From: Anisus vortex
Lineage: Eukaryota; Mollusca; Gastropoda; Planorbidae
Length of the DNA stretch: 64,000 nt
Direction of reading: 5' to 3'
Assembly (NCBI GenBank): GCA_949126835.1
Contig: OX421494.1
Coordinates: 24,520,696 to 24,584,695, forward strand
Shown: positions 47,351 through 59,079 of the stretch, one piece after another
How positions within the stretch are numbered: position 1 is the first letter of the stretch
Layout: each line of letters starts with the position of its first letter
The notes under the pieces: generated by a model
What the model saw: the letters and a program-made list of their open reading frames with translations, nothing else
What the model was told of the DNA's origin: nothing
Database searches by the model: none
Made by a program: the position numbers and the translations under genes

Positions 47351-48131
47351 ATATACGTTGGGGATAAAATAAGACCTATATAACTTGTTAGTGGTAATTA
47401 TACATCTGTTTGCGCGACACAAAAAAAAAAACGTTGCACCACGCACTAGTGGTATCTATATACACCACAGTCGGATAAAAGCCTCACTTATAGTCTTAGT
47501 AATAAATGGTGCTTTGGAAATTTGTCAGTACAAAGACTAAACTTGTTGATGTGTGTTTGTGTTTAAATATGTTTAATTGGTATCCCCCCCCCCTGCCCTA
47601 GACGACAATTAGGGTTAACGATTTCACCAAAAACTAGTTTCTTGTTGTTGTTGTTTCTAAATAATTTGAACTGTTTTACATGGACTAGTTAGTCTACATC
47701 GCTGAGATTAATATTTAGTAGACACCAGTTATGAGATATACAGATTTCATAACAATAAATGAACTCGACTTTCTGGAGATTTGAAAAAAAAAGTAATATA
47801 ACATGTAATAAATAAAAAGATATTAATCTATATATTGTTACAATTCTTTTTCTCTAACCTTTTTTTTGTGTGTCATCTTTTAAAATGTGTAACCTACATT
47901 GTCACTTGCCTTTGTGCCGACAGTAGGTCATGGTTAAACTACAAAGACCATTTGTGCAATATTTTTTTAATTAAGTGGTTATCCTGTATATACATTAGTG
48001 TTATAACTTTAAGAAACTGATTAAAGTAATTACCGCGGATGTGTTTTAAGACATATAGCGGACAGCTTGAAATGTGGACACTGACGGATGTCTAAACGTT
48101 TTAAAGTTGGCAATATTTTATATACAATAAT
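47351..48131. other. Non-coding DNA
   Basis: No element recognised. Confidence 0.4.
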
Positions 48132-48245
48132 ACAGTGGTACCTCGGTCTGCGAACTTAATTTGTTCCTGAACTTGGTTCGTAACCTGAGACATTCAAATG
48201 AATGAAATAAATATAATCCGTTTCAATGTGAAATAATCTTTCTTT
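48132..48245 (+). mobile_element. pogo/Tigger-like (Tc1-mariner superfamily) terminus
   Basis: TACAGTGGTACCTCGG followed by TCTGCGAAC, then TTGTTCCTGAACTTGGTTCG and AATATAATCCGTTTCA. This sequence order is typical of 5' ends of pogo/Tigger-type elements, and TA precedes CAGTGG as expected for a TA target. The rest of the element was not identified. Confidence 0.55.
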
Positions 48246-48719
48246 TTTTGTTTGTAAACTAACAGGCGGTCGTTTACTTGTCAAAACGCAAAGAATACGT
48301 GTACTTCGCGAATTAAATAAATAGAAAGGAAACAATCAAACAAAATGTTGCTTATGATTGATTCAGATTAAGATAAGATTGTCAAATTCCTCTCAAATTT
48401 TAGGTCTTTGCTTTTGCAGCTTACAATACACCGTGGAAATATTTGGGGTTACATACAAAAACTAAAAAAAAAAAAAAAACAATCTCTTAAAACAACATTT
48501 CCAAGAAACAATATTCATAATGTCAGTCTGCATCAAGCATCAAGTGATTGTTTAGTTGACATTTGTTTGCTTTGATTAACTTATAATACGCGAGTGTTGG
48601 TTTTAAATTAGTGGTTATGTCAGTAAATTTCTTTTTTTGAAAGAAAAAACTTTATTAAAAAAAAAATGAATTACTTAACACTCCCTATTAACATTGACTT
48701 AAAACGGTGAAATAAAAGG
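48246..48719. other. AT-rich non-coding DNA
   Basis: No gene or element recognised. Confidence 0.35.
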
Positions 48720-49064
48720 AGGTGGTTTAATATACATTGTGGGCGTGGTTTAATATACATTGTAGGCGTGGTTTAATATAATTTGTAGGTGTGGTTTAAT
48801 ATAATTTGTAGGCGTGGTTTAATATAATTTGTAGGCGTGGTTTAATATAATTTGTAGGTGTGGTTTAATATAATTTGTAGGCGTGGTTTAATATAATTTG
48901 TAGGCGTGGTTTAATATATAATTTGTAGGCGTGGTTTAATATAATTTGTAGGCGTGGTTTAATATAATTTGTAGGGCGTGGTTTAATATACATTGTAGGC
49001 GTGGTTTAATATACATTGTAGGCGTGGTTTAATATAATTTGTAGGCGTGGTTTAATATACATTG
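48720..49064. repeat. 23-bp minisatellite, about 15 copies
   Basis: Unit GTGGTTTAATATAATTTGTA plus GGC. Variants have TACATTGT for TAATTTGT, which cluster at both ends of the array. Confidence 0.97.
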
Positions 49065-49189
49065 TGTCTATGCTATGCACCTATGTACTATTTATTTACA
49101 CTGTTCAATTCATTTGTATCTAATTATAATGTGTTTTTACTTACTAACTTGTGGATTTTCTGATTACACTGTTGTATTTATATATCTAT

Positions 49190-49390
49190 CAACACCAGGG
49201 GTGTGCAACATTGTTAATCGTTAGGTCGCATAATGAATTTTTTACAAGATGGGCCACTCATTTTGAAAATTATTTACATTTAAATAGAATAAATTTGTAA
49301 AACTGTCGTTAGAAGGCTATGTGGTGGGCCACACTAAAAGGCTTGTCGATGGGGTGTTGTGGCCCGCAGGCCGCTTCTTGCCCACACCTG
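49190..49390. mobile_element. hAT-like MITE
   Basis: CAGGGGTGTGCAAC begins at 49196 and TTGCCCACACCTG ends at 49390; these are inverted with several mismatches. GGTGGGCCAC and GCAGGCCGC match the family at 37494 and 42007. ATATCTAT (49182-49189) and ATATCTAC (49391-49398) could be the 8-bp duplication if the left end is six bases further out. Confidence 0.65.
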
Positions 49391-50206
49391 ATATCTACAC
49401 TGCGCATATCTATTTCCAATGCTCTGTCCTTGCATTCACCCGTCAGCATTATCTAGTGTTCGTGTATACATGTGACATAGGCCTAGTATACAAGGATCAA
49501 TATGGCCAATACCAGTCGATTAAAAAAAGTGACACTGGGCAATGTTCAGGACTGAAGCGCGTAATGACACATTTTTGGTTTCAATGCGCACCAATTAAGT
49601 ACTCGCTGTTCACAAACCCCCTCCCAAAGTGGGGGAGGGGGGGGCATAGTTACAGTAAAAATAAAAACATTTCCATGAACCAGACGGTATGTATACAAAG
49701 TACGCAGAATTTTCCAAAGTGTGATTTCTTCGTGTAATTGAATACAATGGGCAATAAAGTAGCTTCTAGTTCAGTGACATAGAAATGAGCGGTTGTTGAA
49801 ATCACAAGGACCCGACGGTCACTGGAACCCCTGGCAGCGAGTGCAGTCAATTTTTCCTTTGAGACTTAGAATGGAAGCAGTCTACCATCGAAGACTTCAC
49901 AAGAGTCCAATAAAACCTTGATACGCCACTGCTTCGACTTTTTAAACAGCTGGTCCGCTTAAAAAAAAAAACAAATCAACAACACAGATTGTATTAATTC
50001 CCATAAAATGTGACATGACACATTCCTTCGGGTCACAATGCTGCAGTTAATGACTCAGGCGCTAGCTGACAGTCTAGGCCTTCTAGGTCTAGTGGCCGGG
50101 CTGTGCTGTGTGTTGAGAAGTTTCTCACGTAACTTTAACCGAAAAATAAACAATTGAAAAACTTCGCTTGAAAAGATGTCCTTTTATAATTTACGCATCA
50201 CGCAAG
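49391..50206. other. Non-coding DNA
   Basis: A short G run near 49641; no gene. The frame 49321-49737 starts inside the MITE and is not a gene. Confidence 0.4.
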
Positions 50207-50435
50207 CAACACACACACACATGCAACATAACATTTACACTCACAACACACCGTATACACACATACAATACACCATATACACACATACAACACGCCATAT
50301 ACACACCTACAATACACCATATACACACATACAATACACCATATACACACATACAACACACCATATACACCCACAACACACCATATACATGCAACAAACC
50401 ATATACACACATACAACACACATGCAACACACATG
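50207..50435. repeat. 22-bp CA-rich minisatellite, about 10 copies
   Basis: Unit ACCATATACACACATACAA plus three bases. Spacing of ACCATATAC is 22 bases for the first copies and then becomes irregular. Open frames through it on both strands are low-complexity. Confidence 0.9.
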
Positions 50436-50690
50436 TTATATTGATGGCTATTGAGCCAAGTCTTGGCCCTGATGCCTGCTTTCAAGGAGTTCATCCTTAT
50501 GATCCTTATCAATTATGTAATCCCCTGTGTTACTCGATCGAAAACGAGGGTTTAGCTGCCCCAGCCTCCTGATCAACCCGTCACGCTTTCGGAATACGCG
50601 TTCAAGTTGAATTGGTTCACCGTGAGTTCAGCAATAATAAAAAAAATACTTATGTGAATAATAAAAAAATAACGTATGGAAGTGTTAAGG
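50436..50690. other. Short non-coding spacer
   Basis: No gene or element recognised. Confidence 0.3.
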
Positions 50691-50722
50691 CAAGACCACC
50701 GTAAGTACTTACGATGGTCTTG
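50691..50722. mobile_element. 32-bp near-perfect palindrome flanked by TTAAGG
   Basis: CAAGACCACCGTAAGT mirrored by ACTTACGATGGTCTTG; only one pair mismatches. TTAAGG lies directly left (50685-50690) and again just to the right (50724-50729). The ends resemble the palindrome at 51391. Confidence 0.55.
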
Positions 50723-51382
50723 TTTAAGGGGAGGTCGGAGAAGGGGTGTGGAGGGCGTGGCGGATGTGGGATCTTGTCACGAAATTAGACTCCATACGTA
50801 AATGATAAGCTACGTAATATATGCGGCATGTAATTTTAACCGACTTTTTTTTAAAGCTGTTATTTTACCTTTAACTTTTTTCTTTTGGAAACATAAGCAT
50901 AAAAGTGTTACAAAGTGTTTCTAAATAAAATTGCCTAATCCAAAAAGGTTTAAAATAAAAAAAAGTAGGCCGTTGAAAGGGGTAGGAAAGGGGGCAAGAG
51001 ATAATCCTGGGATTAATTTGACATTATTTCAACATGCCCTGCATATGTTGATTTGTTATGTATTGTTATAGTTAATGCAAATCCATTACTTTATTTCCTT
51101 TCGCTATTCCATAATCTGATCCTAATCGCGATAATTAATGGTCGAGGCGATCCTATATTTACAACATTACTAAAGCATTCGTTGCCGCCCCCCCCCCCCC
51201 CCCTAGGGGGAGGGATCAAATCCAAATTTTGTCATTGAATATGATCTTCGACATTGATTTCGATCTGTGGAGATTCCCTTATTGAAAAAAAAAAAGAAAA
51301 ATGTTGGGTTGTCTCGCACAATCAATTCGAATACAGCAAGAGCAAAAATGTGATGATTGGAAGTAAAGCTAAGGACCTTTAC
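50723..51382. other. Non-coding spacer
   Basis: A 17-base C run at 51188-51204. No gene. Confidence 0.4.
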
Positions 51383-51429
51383 ATCCTGACCAAAGACTAC
51401 TGAAGACTTCAGTAGTCTTTGATCCTGAC
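51383..51429. mobile_element. 31-bp palindromic insertion with perfect 8-bp target duplication
   Basis: CAAAGACTACTGAAG (51391-51405), a single A, then its exact inverse complement (51407-51421). ATCCTGAC flanks it identically on both sides (51383-51390 and 51422-51429). An 8-bp duplication is the hAT signature. The insert is just two terminal repeats joined head to head. Confidence 0.7.
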
Positions 51430-52220
51430 ATAAAATGTTAACCAATAACATGACTTGGTAGTCGCTTTAGTTTCCTTCATTTCTTCTTTATCGTCTTCTT
51501 CATTGTACTTTGGATACCCGGTTAGACCCGAGGAAAAAGTCCACAATTTATGGGTGGTTTGATTACGAATTACCTGTGATCAAAAGTCTGCATTAACTAC
51601 CGTATATAAATATTTTATGACAATAAATAGACGACGGAGTTTCATTGGAGGTATTTACTCTTATTCTAACATCGTCAGCACATTTAGCTCTTGGTTTATG
51701 GCATGAGCTAAACTCAAGAGTGGTCTCTGAGCTTACTACCACGTATAGTTTGATGTTGCAATTAATAAATGTGTAGTGCCCAGTACCTTTACCCATAAAA
51801 GATGGGGTTTAGATATATGCAAATTCGGTCAAACTTGGTGTCAGATGGTGTACTAATGTATTCTGGGATACTTGATAGGTTGGTTTGTGGAGATTCCTCT
51901 TTGCTGACGTTATATTGATTTGCTCTCTCGCTCTCTCCGTATTTCTCCTACTCTAACACTCTTTCGATTCGACTCTCTCCCTCTCTTTCTCTATCTCATA
52001 TACTAGGTGACAGCGTGCAAATTATAACTCAATTGTAACAGACTCCACACGAGTTTATGTCATGACTAACAATTTAAGTTGGAGGGGGGGGGACACGGGA
52101 GAGGGTGGGGGAGGAGAGGAATAAATACAAGATTCTTGTATCATATAACCAAGTGTGATATCGTTGACTTCGTGAGTTACTGCGTCACTCACCCCCCCCC
52201 CCCCCCAATCATATGAATGG
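51430..52220. other. Non-coding DNA
   Basis: CT-rich near 51925-52000, G-rich near 52082-52120, C run at 52192-52206. No gene. Confidence 0.4.
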
Positions 52221-52456
52221 TGCCCTGAGCCTGTTCCTCTAACTGCCCTGAGCCTGTTCCTCTAACTGCCCGAGCCTGTTCCTCTAACTGCCCTGAGCCT
52301 GTTCCTCTAACTGCCCTGAGCCTGTTCCTCTAACTGCCCTGAGCCTGTTCCTCTAACTGCCCTGAGCCTGTTCCTCTAACTGCCCTGAGCCTGTTCCTCT
52401 AACTGCCCTGAGCCTGTTCCTCTAACTGCCCTGAGCCTGTTCCTCTAACTGCCCTG
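52221..52456. repeat. 23-bp minisatellite, about 10 copies
   Basis: Unit CTGCCCTGAGCCTGTTCC plus TCTAA. All copies are identical except one with a missing base (CTGCCCGAGCC), indicating recent expansion. Confidence 0.97.
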
Positions 52457-52845
52457 GCGTTTACATTTTCATTGTTTTCTTATATTATCTCGCTAAATGA
52501 TCTCGTCATGTAAAATGAACATCTTATGGCGAATTTTACTCCTGCTCCAGTTAGTCACTGCAACCTATGCCTGTCTCTTCTTCCTGCTGTCTGTTTGTCC
52601 CTACTTCCTGCTTTTTTTGTACCTCATTCCTGCTGTCGGTTCCTTCTTTCTCTGTCCGTCCCTGCTTCCTGTTGTCTCTTTGTCCCTCTTTACCATTGCT
52701 GTTCGTCCCTCATTTTACTGTCTGTCCGTCCCTTCTTCCTGCTATCAGTTCATTCCTCATTCATGCTCCCTGTTTGTCCCTCCAACTCGTCTCTTTGTCC
52801 TTAATTCCCCATGTCTGTTTGCCCTTTTTTTTCCAGCTGTTAGTT
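52457..52845. other. CT-rich low-complexity sequence
   Basis: Irregular pyrimidine-rich sequence with CTGTCTGTCC-like motifs leading into the 44-bp array. Open frames from 52497 and 52567 are due to this composition. Confidence 0.5.
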
Positions 52846-52849
52846 TGTC

Positions 52850-53215
52850 CCTCCTTCCTATTGTCTGTCCCCCTTTTCCATTACCTGTTTGTCCCTCCTT
52901 CCTATTGTCTGTCCCCCTTTTCCATTACCTGTTTGTCCCTCATTCCTACTGTCTGTCCCCCTTTTCCATTACCTGTTTGTCCCTCATTCCTATTGTCTGT
53001 CCCCCTTTTCCATTACCTGTTTGTCCCTCCTTCCTATTGTCTGTCCCCCTTTTCCATTACCTGTTTGTCCCTCATTCCTACTGTCTGTCCCCCTTTTCCA
53101 TTACCTGTTTGTCCCTCCTTCCTATTGTCTGTCCCCCTTTTCCATTACCTGTTTGTCCCTCATTCCTACTGTCTGTCCCCCTTTTCCATTACCTGTTTGT
53201 CCCTCATTCCTACTG
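52850..53215. repeat. 44-bp minisatellite, about 8 copies
   Basis: Unit contains CCCCCTTTTCCATTACCTG and GTTTGTCCCTCCTTCCTA. Two subtypes (CCTTCCTATTG and CATTCCTACTG) alternate. Confidence 0.97.
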
Positions 53216-53489
53216 TCTTTTTGTCCATCCTTTCTGCTTTCTGATTGCCCCTTTTTCTCATCCGTTTCCTTAAAATTCTCCCTGATAAGTCACTGAGCCA
53301 CAATGTTCGCCCAAGAATAGATCAACGTTTACAGGGTTAGTTTCTTTAAGAACCGTACACCGGTATGAGAAAAATGGCAGGGATTTGTTGGGAAGATTAT
53401 CCGTTCTTGTATTTCCACATTGTATATTTAGCAGATCACCAACCCGAGATAAATTGTATTTACTTTTATTTACTTAAGCATAGACAAAG
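53216..53489. other. Non-coding spacer
   Basis: No gene recognised. Confidence 0.3.
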
Positions 53490-53768
53490 GGCCCGGTGGC
53501 TGATCGGCGGCGCGTTCGGCTGGCGTACCGAAGGTCCTGGGCTCGAATCGTCGTGAAGGCTAGGAATTTGTTCTACCGGGTCTGGAGGGCGTCCGTGAGT
53601 CTACCCAGCTCTGATGGGTACAAGACCTTAGTTGGGGTAAAGTAAAGGCGCTGGGCATTGTGCTGGCCACACAATCTCCTAGTATGCCGTGACCACAGAA
53701 ACTGGTGAAAGCTGCTTCGCCGGCCCTATGGATCAATTTGTTTCGACGGGATTTTCTTTTTTTTAAAG
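53490..53768 (+). mobile_element. tRNA-derived SINE, family A, near full length
   Basis: The head reads GCCCGGTGGCTGATCGGCGG (A box) and GGGCTCGAATCGTCGTGAAG (B box with two changes from consensus). The body matches 39962-40245 through GACGGGAT and the T-rich tail. AAGCATAGAC just before it (53476-53485) and AAGTCATAGAC just after the tail are a likely target duplication. The 13-bp array starts inside that right-hand copy. Confidence 0.85.
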
Positions 53769-54268
53769 TCATAGACTGATTACATAGTCTGATTACATAG
53801 CCTGATTACATAGACTGATTACATAGACTGATTACATAGACTGATTACATAGTCTGATTACATAGCCTGATTACATAGACTGATTACATAGTCTGATTAC
53901 ATAGCCTGATTACATAGACTGATTACATAGCCTGATTACATAGACTGATTACATAGACTGATTACATAGACTGATTACATAGACTGATTACATAGACTGA
54001 TTACATAGACTGATTACATAGACTGATTACATAGACTGATTACATAGACTGATTACATAGACTGATTACATAGACTGATTACATAGACTGATTACATAGA
54101 CTGATTACATAGACTGATTACATAGACTGATTACATAGACTGATTACATAGACTGATTACATAGACTGATTACATAGACTGATTACATAGACTGATTACA
54201 TAGACTGATTACATAGACTGATTACATAGACTGATTACATAGACTGATTACATAGACTGATTACATAG
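53769..54268. repeat. 13-bp minisatellite, about 38 copies
   Basis: Unit TAGACTGATTACA. The first third has TAGTCTG and TAGCCTG variants; the rest is nearly uniform. It is unrelated in sequence to the 13-bp array at 7795. Confidence 0.98.
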
Positions 54269-55854
54269 CCTACGTTTTTAATAAGAATTTTTTTGCGTTA
54301 ATAAGTACAGTTTATTAACAGTTATTAACAGTTTTTTGTTCTAATTTGAAGAAAAAATAAGTTTCCTGTGATCTAGTTCTAATAAATAGACCGCTATATT
54401 ATAGCCTACTTCTTATACAAAAAAAAAACTATTCCTGTTAGACGTTTGATAAATATTCTCACTTTGTTATATTTTTTACCAAATCTGTTATTGGTTTAAT
54501 GAATAGTTTCTATTACTGTCAAATATTTAATAAATAGTCTTTTATTGTGATGTTCTTAATAAACATCTTCCTGTTATAATATACATACAGCCAATTATTC
54601 ATCCAGTAATTCATTGTATCCCCTTAACATTCGATCCAATGAACAAGCACACATGTTGTTAGCCTAATTATCGAAACATCAGGACGGACTCTTAAAAAAA
54701 AACAACGAGGCATTAATCACCCGGATATCAATTAAACAACCATTGTAAATACATTTCCATACAACTGACATTATACATAGTCTATGCTTGCTAACTCCTC
54801 CTCAAACACTTTCCATTAACAACACACACGAAACAAACACACACGCACACACACACATACACACACACACACACAACACACACACTCACGCAACACACAC
54901 ACAAAAAAACACACTAGAGAACAAAAAAATGTAATTTTGAGCTACGACAAGTTTCCTGAGACTTGTTTAATTTTCTTACTGCGGTTTTTATTGTGTAACC
55001 AAGTTGATCTCAACGTGAGTACTACCATTGACCAATCGCTCAACGGAAATATCCGGTGCCGTAAGGCGTCGTCTTTGTTCTGGGTACAGAGAAGGGGAGG
55101 GGGGACAAGTAGTAGTATGGATTGGTTTCGATTGGTCCCAGGATTCGCTGGCAATTAACTTATTCTTTTCCTTGTTTTTTTTTTCGAATTCATTACTGGG
55201 TTAATGACAAGCCGCTAAATTAATGAAGTTTATTGTGTTGGTACCTCGTCCCTTATATTAATGAAGAAAACCACAGACTTGTAGCATTTCCTTAAAGAAC
55301 ATTATTTTCTATGGACTTGTTGGTTCTTTTGAGCGAAGAGTTCTTTGTTGCGGATCACTAGTAACTGGGAAAATTTACTATGTAATATATATATATGCAA
55401 CTAGGTGTAGAGATAAAGACGACAGGAAAGGAGAGAAGTTTTATAGAGAACTATATTATACCACATCTTTTATTGTGAAACATATATGATGGTGTTAGCT
55501 ATTTATGTTTTGTTTTAGCAAAGACTATAATAAGATGAAACGCTTGTTCTGATTCATATGCTATAGAGCCTTCTCAATGGGCGTGGCTTAGGTTTTTTAG
55601 TGACGTATTTGTGTAAATAGAAGCCACTATTGGTGTACAAAAATGGTGAAGTACTTCTTTATCATGCCAAATTCACATCTGAATATTGGCTATCCTACTA
55701 AAAAAATAAGGAGGTAAATAGTAGTACTGTAGATTAATTGATTAATGTGATTAGGCTAGGGCCGGCTAGACCTATTTACACTTTCAATTTCACTTTATAG
55801 GCCTACACTTTTAATGTTTCGTAGGCTAGGCTAATGGCTAAGTAGGGGTGCCAA
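54269..55854. other. Non-coding DNA
   Basis: A (CA)n run at 54826-54902. Short frames at 54937-55158 on both strands are not convincing. TAGGCCTA at 55798-55805. Confidence 0.45.
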
Positions 55855-56475
55855 GTGATAGTGTTGGTGAATAGGCTATCTAGTCAAGTCACTAATAGGC
55901 TCACATCGTCTATCTCCTTCCTCACCAAAATCTGCTTCTTCCATCTGCGTCGTATTGGCGCCATCCGTCGTTATCTCACCAAGGAAGCTTGTGTTAAGCT
56001 CATCATCTCTCTCCTATTTTCCCGCTTGGACTATTGTAATTCGCTTTTGGCTGGTCTCCCGGCCTCCTCCCTTCAAGGACTCCAACGTATCCAGAACTGC
56101 GCAGCCCGACTAGTTCTCAAGAAGAAGAAGTCAAATGATATCAATCCTCTGCTCCGATCTCTGCACTGGCTACCCATCAACAACCGGATCTCATATAAGC
56201 TGGCTTCCCTCTGTTATAGGTGCCTGAATAACTGCGCCCCGGATTATCTTCGCTCTTGTATGGAGCTCTACACCCAGTCCCGCCCACTTCGTTCGGCATC
56301 TGACGCGCTTACTCTGCGGATCCCTCGTGTGAGGCTAGTGTCCGCTGGCGAACGTTCATTTTCCTACGCAGGACCGTCCGCTTGGAATCACCTCCCACTA
56401 CAGCTTCGCCAGAGCCCTAGCTATGACACCTTCAGGAGCCGGCTGAAGACTCACCTATTTCGTCAGCAGAATTAG
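55855..56475 (+). pseudogene. L2-like reverse transcriptase, C-terminal fragment
   Basis: An open frame of about 200 codons with no disabling change. In order: HLRRIGAIRRYLTKEACVKL (about 55945-56005), SRLDYCNSLLAGLPASSLQ (about 56020-56077), LQRIQNCAARLVL (about 56080-56120), LLRSLHWLPI (about 56150-56180), YRCLNNCAPDYL (about 56215-56250), and near the end PSAWNHLPLQLRQS and FRSRLKTHLFR. These are the standard C-terminal blocks of CR1/L2-type polyproteins after the palm. The catalytic palm and endonuclease are absent, so it is a truncated copy with no function expected. The frame ends in a stop just before the 3' UTR-like tail. Confidence 0.9.
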
Positions 56476-56597
56476 CGTATTACTATATATTTCGTTGTCT
56501 GTCTGTATTCTGTAACTGTCGTCTGCGCATAGAACTGTCACCAACGGGATATGCGCTATATAAGCACCGTTATTATTATTATTATTATTATTATTAT
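55855..56597 (+). mobile_element. L2/CR1-like LINE 3' end, well preserved
   Basis: 5'-truncated element whose 3' tail is GCGCTATATAAGCACCGTT followed by (ATT)n to about 56597. The open frame is uninterrupted, so this is a younger insertion than 765-2109. 5' truncation is usual for LINEs. Confidence 0.92.
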
Positions 56598-57294
56598 GAT
56601 CTATGTCTATGATAATAATAAAATAGCCTATTTTATTTAACAGACATAATACAGCTTAAATCTTAAAAAGACTTAAAACACAAAACATCATTTTAAAAAA
56701 GCTCGAACCTATATGAAACTTTATTAATAACTTGAAACACTCTTGTTTCGGAATTTCCGATCGCACCTGGTCCTCTAGACTTCCAATAATTCGCTGTGAT
56801 TTTCCCAATGGAAAACTAAGATTAAAATCCAAACTTGTATACAGCGTAAGTCTTTAGGCTCGTTTAGGAGTCATTTAGGGCAGCGTTATTGGCTGCGCAT
56901 GGATATAACAACACTTAAGCTCTAAAAATAGAACTAGCGGTCTTTGGTTTTAGCTAAGCCCGTTTTATGAGTAGGGGGAAAAAAAGTAAAATGTCATAAA
57001 AGGCCAACAATAACAAAGGTTAGCGGTTGTTTGTTTTTTTAAATTAAGGATGGGGTGGGAAAGAGGGGAAGATGAAACGTTTACAAAATTTTTAGTTATA
57101 TTATATAGTTGAATAGTAATTAGTTCATGGTGGCGCCTTTGATTTCGAGAAATAGTATAGACTGAACAAAGACTACGGACTAAATGCTCGATACATTCTT
57201 TTAAGTAACTTGTTATGGAAATGACTCAACACATTGACACACGAGGGATGGGCTACGTAGGCCTACTCAGATTTTTGGGGGCTGATTTTAGAGA
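56598..57294. other. AT-rich non-coding DNA
   Basis: TAGGCCTA at 57258-57265. No gene. Confidence 0.4.
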
Positions 57295-57296
57295 CA

Positions 57297-57660
57297 TTTA
57301 CTTTGGGATGGTTTTGAATACATTTATTTGGGTTGGATCTTAGATGATTTATTTGGGATGGTTTTGAATACATTTATTTGGGTTGGATCTTAGATGATTT
57401 ATTTGGGATGGTTTTGAATACATTTATTTGGGTTGGATCTTAGATGATTTATTTGGGATGGTTTTGAATACATTTATTTGGGTTGGTCTTAGATAATTTA
57501 TTTGGGATGGTTTTGAATACATTTATTTGGGTTGGTCTTAGATAATTTATTTGGGATGGTTTTGAATACATTTATTTGGGTTGGTCTTAGATAATTTATT
57601 TGGGATGGTTTTAAATACATTTATTTGGGTTGGTCTTAGATAATTTATTTGGGATGGTTT
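57297..57660. repeat. 50/48-bp minisatellite, about 7-8 copies
   Basis: Unit contains GGGATGGTTTTGAATACAT, then TTATTTGGGTTGG. Early units are 50 bp (GGATCTTAGATGA) and later ones 48 bp (GGTCTTAGATAA). A more degenerate series (GGGGCGCTGGTT.GAGAAGAT) continues to about 57800. Confidence 0.95.
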
Positions 57661-57800
57661 CAAAAACAAAAATTCTTCGGGCTATTTTGTAGAGATAGTT
57701 TGTTGGACTGGTTTGGGAAAACATTTTTTGGAGCTGGTTTGAGAAGATATAATTTTGGGGCGCTGGTTGGAGAAGATTTATTTTTGGGGCGCTGGTTTTA

Positions 57801-59060
57801 AGAGACATTTTTCAAGCAGTTTCTTTTTTTTTTTTAGATACATTTTTTGACCGAATCCCATTTCTCCAATGTGAATGTGAAATAATAGAATAAAATTTAA
57901 GAAACATAAGTCGTAATTGAAAGGAACCGTAACTCTTTCCAACTTTTCTGTAACTGCATAGGCCTACACGTTTTCCTTTTATGTGTGTTTCTAAAACTAC
58001 ATTTGCACTTTAGTCGAACCGAATGAAACCGTTAGTGTTGTTGTCCTCCCCTCCTTCCATCCGAGGCATGCTGTGCTGGTGTTACTGTGTCAAGAGGTGA
58101 AAGTAAATGTGTCATGACCTAAATTTTATTCATATTTTTTTCGAAGGGGTGGAGACTCTATAAAGTACATCGATACTTAATCCTGTTCAAAGCATAATGC
58201 CCTATTTGTGTTGTGTTCAGTTTTTGGCCTGTGTTCCCCTTAGCAGTGATGTGTTTTACAAAAATACAAAAACACCAGCTGCTCGTCGACTTATTAATAG
58301 GGTGTGTCGCAGTGCTGCCAACTTGACATTTTTTTAAATGTCAGAGCTAGTCAGCTAGTCTAGTTAGTCTATCGGAAAAAAATGTATAAGCACTATTTTT
58401 TTTCGTACAATAAAATTATATATAAGAAAACGTGTATAAAATATTAATATTCGGCACAATTTTAAACAATCTTTTACATATTTGCATGTCACCTTCTAGC
58501 GTTTATAATTAGATTCGATAACAAATTTACTGACCATGGAAATCAGTACATACACGGAATAAAAAGCCGAAAATGATTATATTGAAAACGTTGTAACTTT
58601 AGACAACCGCAACCGTTATATTGATTTTTATAGGGCAGCTAATTAAAACTATAAGTTGTCATATATGGATAGTCCTTAGCACGTTACTTCACTAATGAGA
58701 TAAACTTGTAACCTATGTATAACCTACGATTTTGGATTTTACAGCTTGTGATAAACAGTTGTAATTACCCAGACTGAATTAAAAAATTAACATTTCTGTA
58801 GGCCTATAGTTTGCACCCCCCCTCTCCACACATACATCTAGAATATAATAGTTCACAGTAGTGTATCATATTTTGGTTCGTATATCTAAGACAGTAATAA
58901 AACAATATTGCCTTCTCCTTTCCTCTGTGAATTTTTAAAACCTTATTTGCTTTTAGTCCATTCGTGGTAGGTTTAAATTTAAGCACTTTTTATCTAGTAT
59001 ACAAATGTTATGTTTTCTTGTGGATATTTTATGTATAAAAATAAAAAACTTGCACATGGT
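57801..59060. other. AT-rich non-coding DNA
   Basis: TAGGCCTA at 57959-57966 and 58799-58806. No gene. Confidence 0.4.
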
Positions 59061-59079
59061 GATGTCATCATCACAACAT

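Noticed and set aside
50168..50572. His/Thr/Tyr-rich open frames near 50.2-50.5 kb
   Set aside because: Translation of a CA-rich 22-bp minisatellite in both orientations.
52497..53273. 258-codon frame with a hydrophobic, membrane-protein-like translation
   Set aside because: The sequence is pyrimidine-rich and includes a 44-bp array; Leu/Pro/Ser/Phe-rich translation follows from CT composition. Overlapping frames are equally open.
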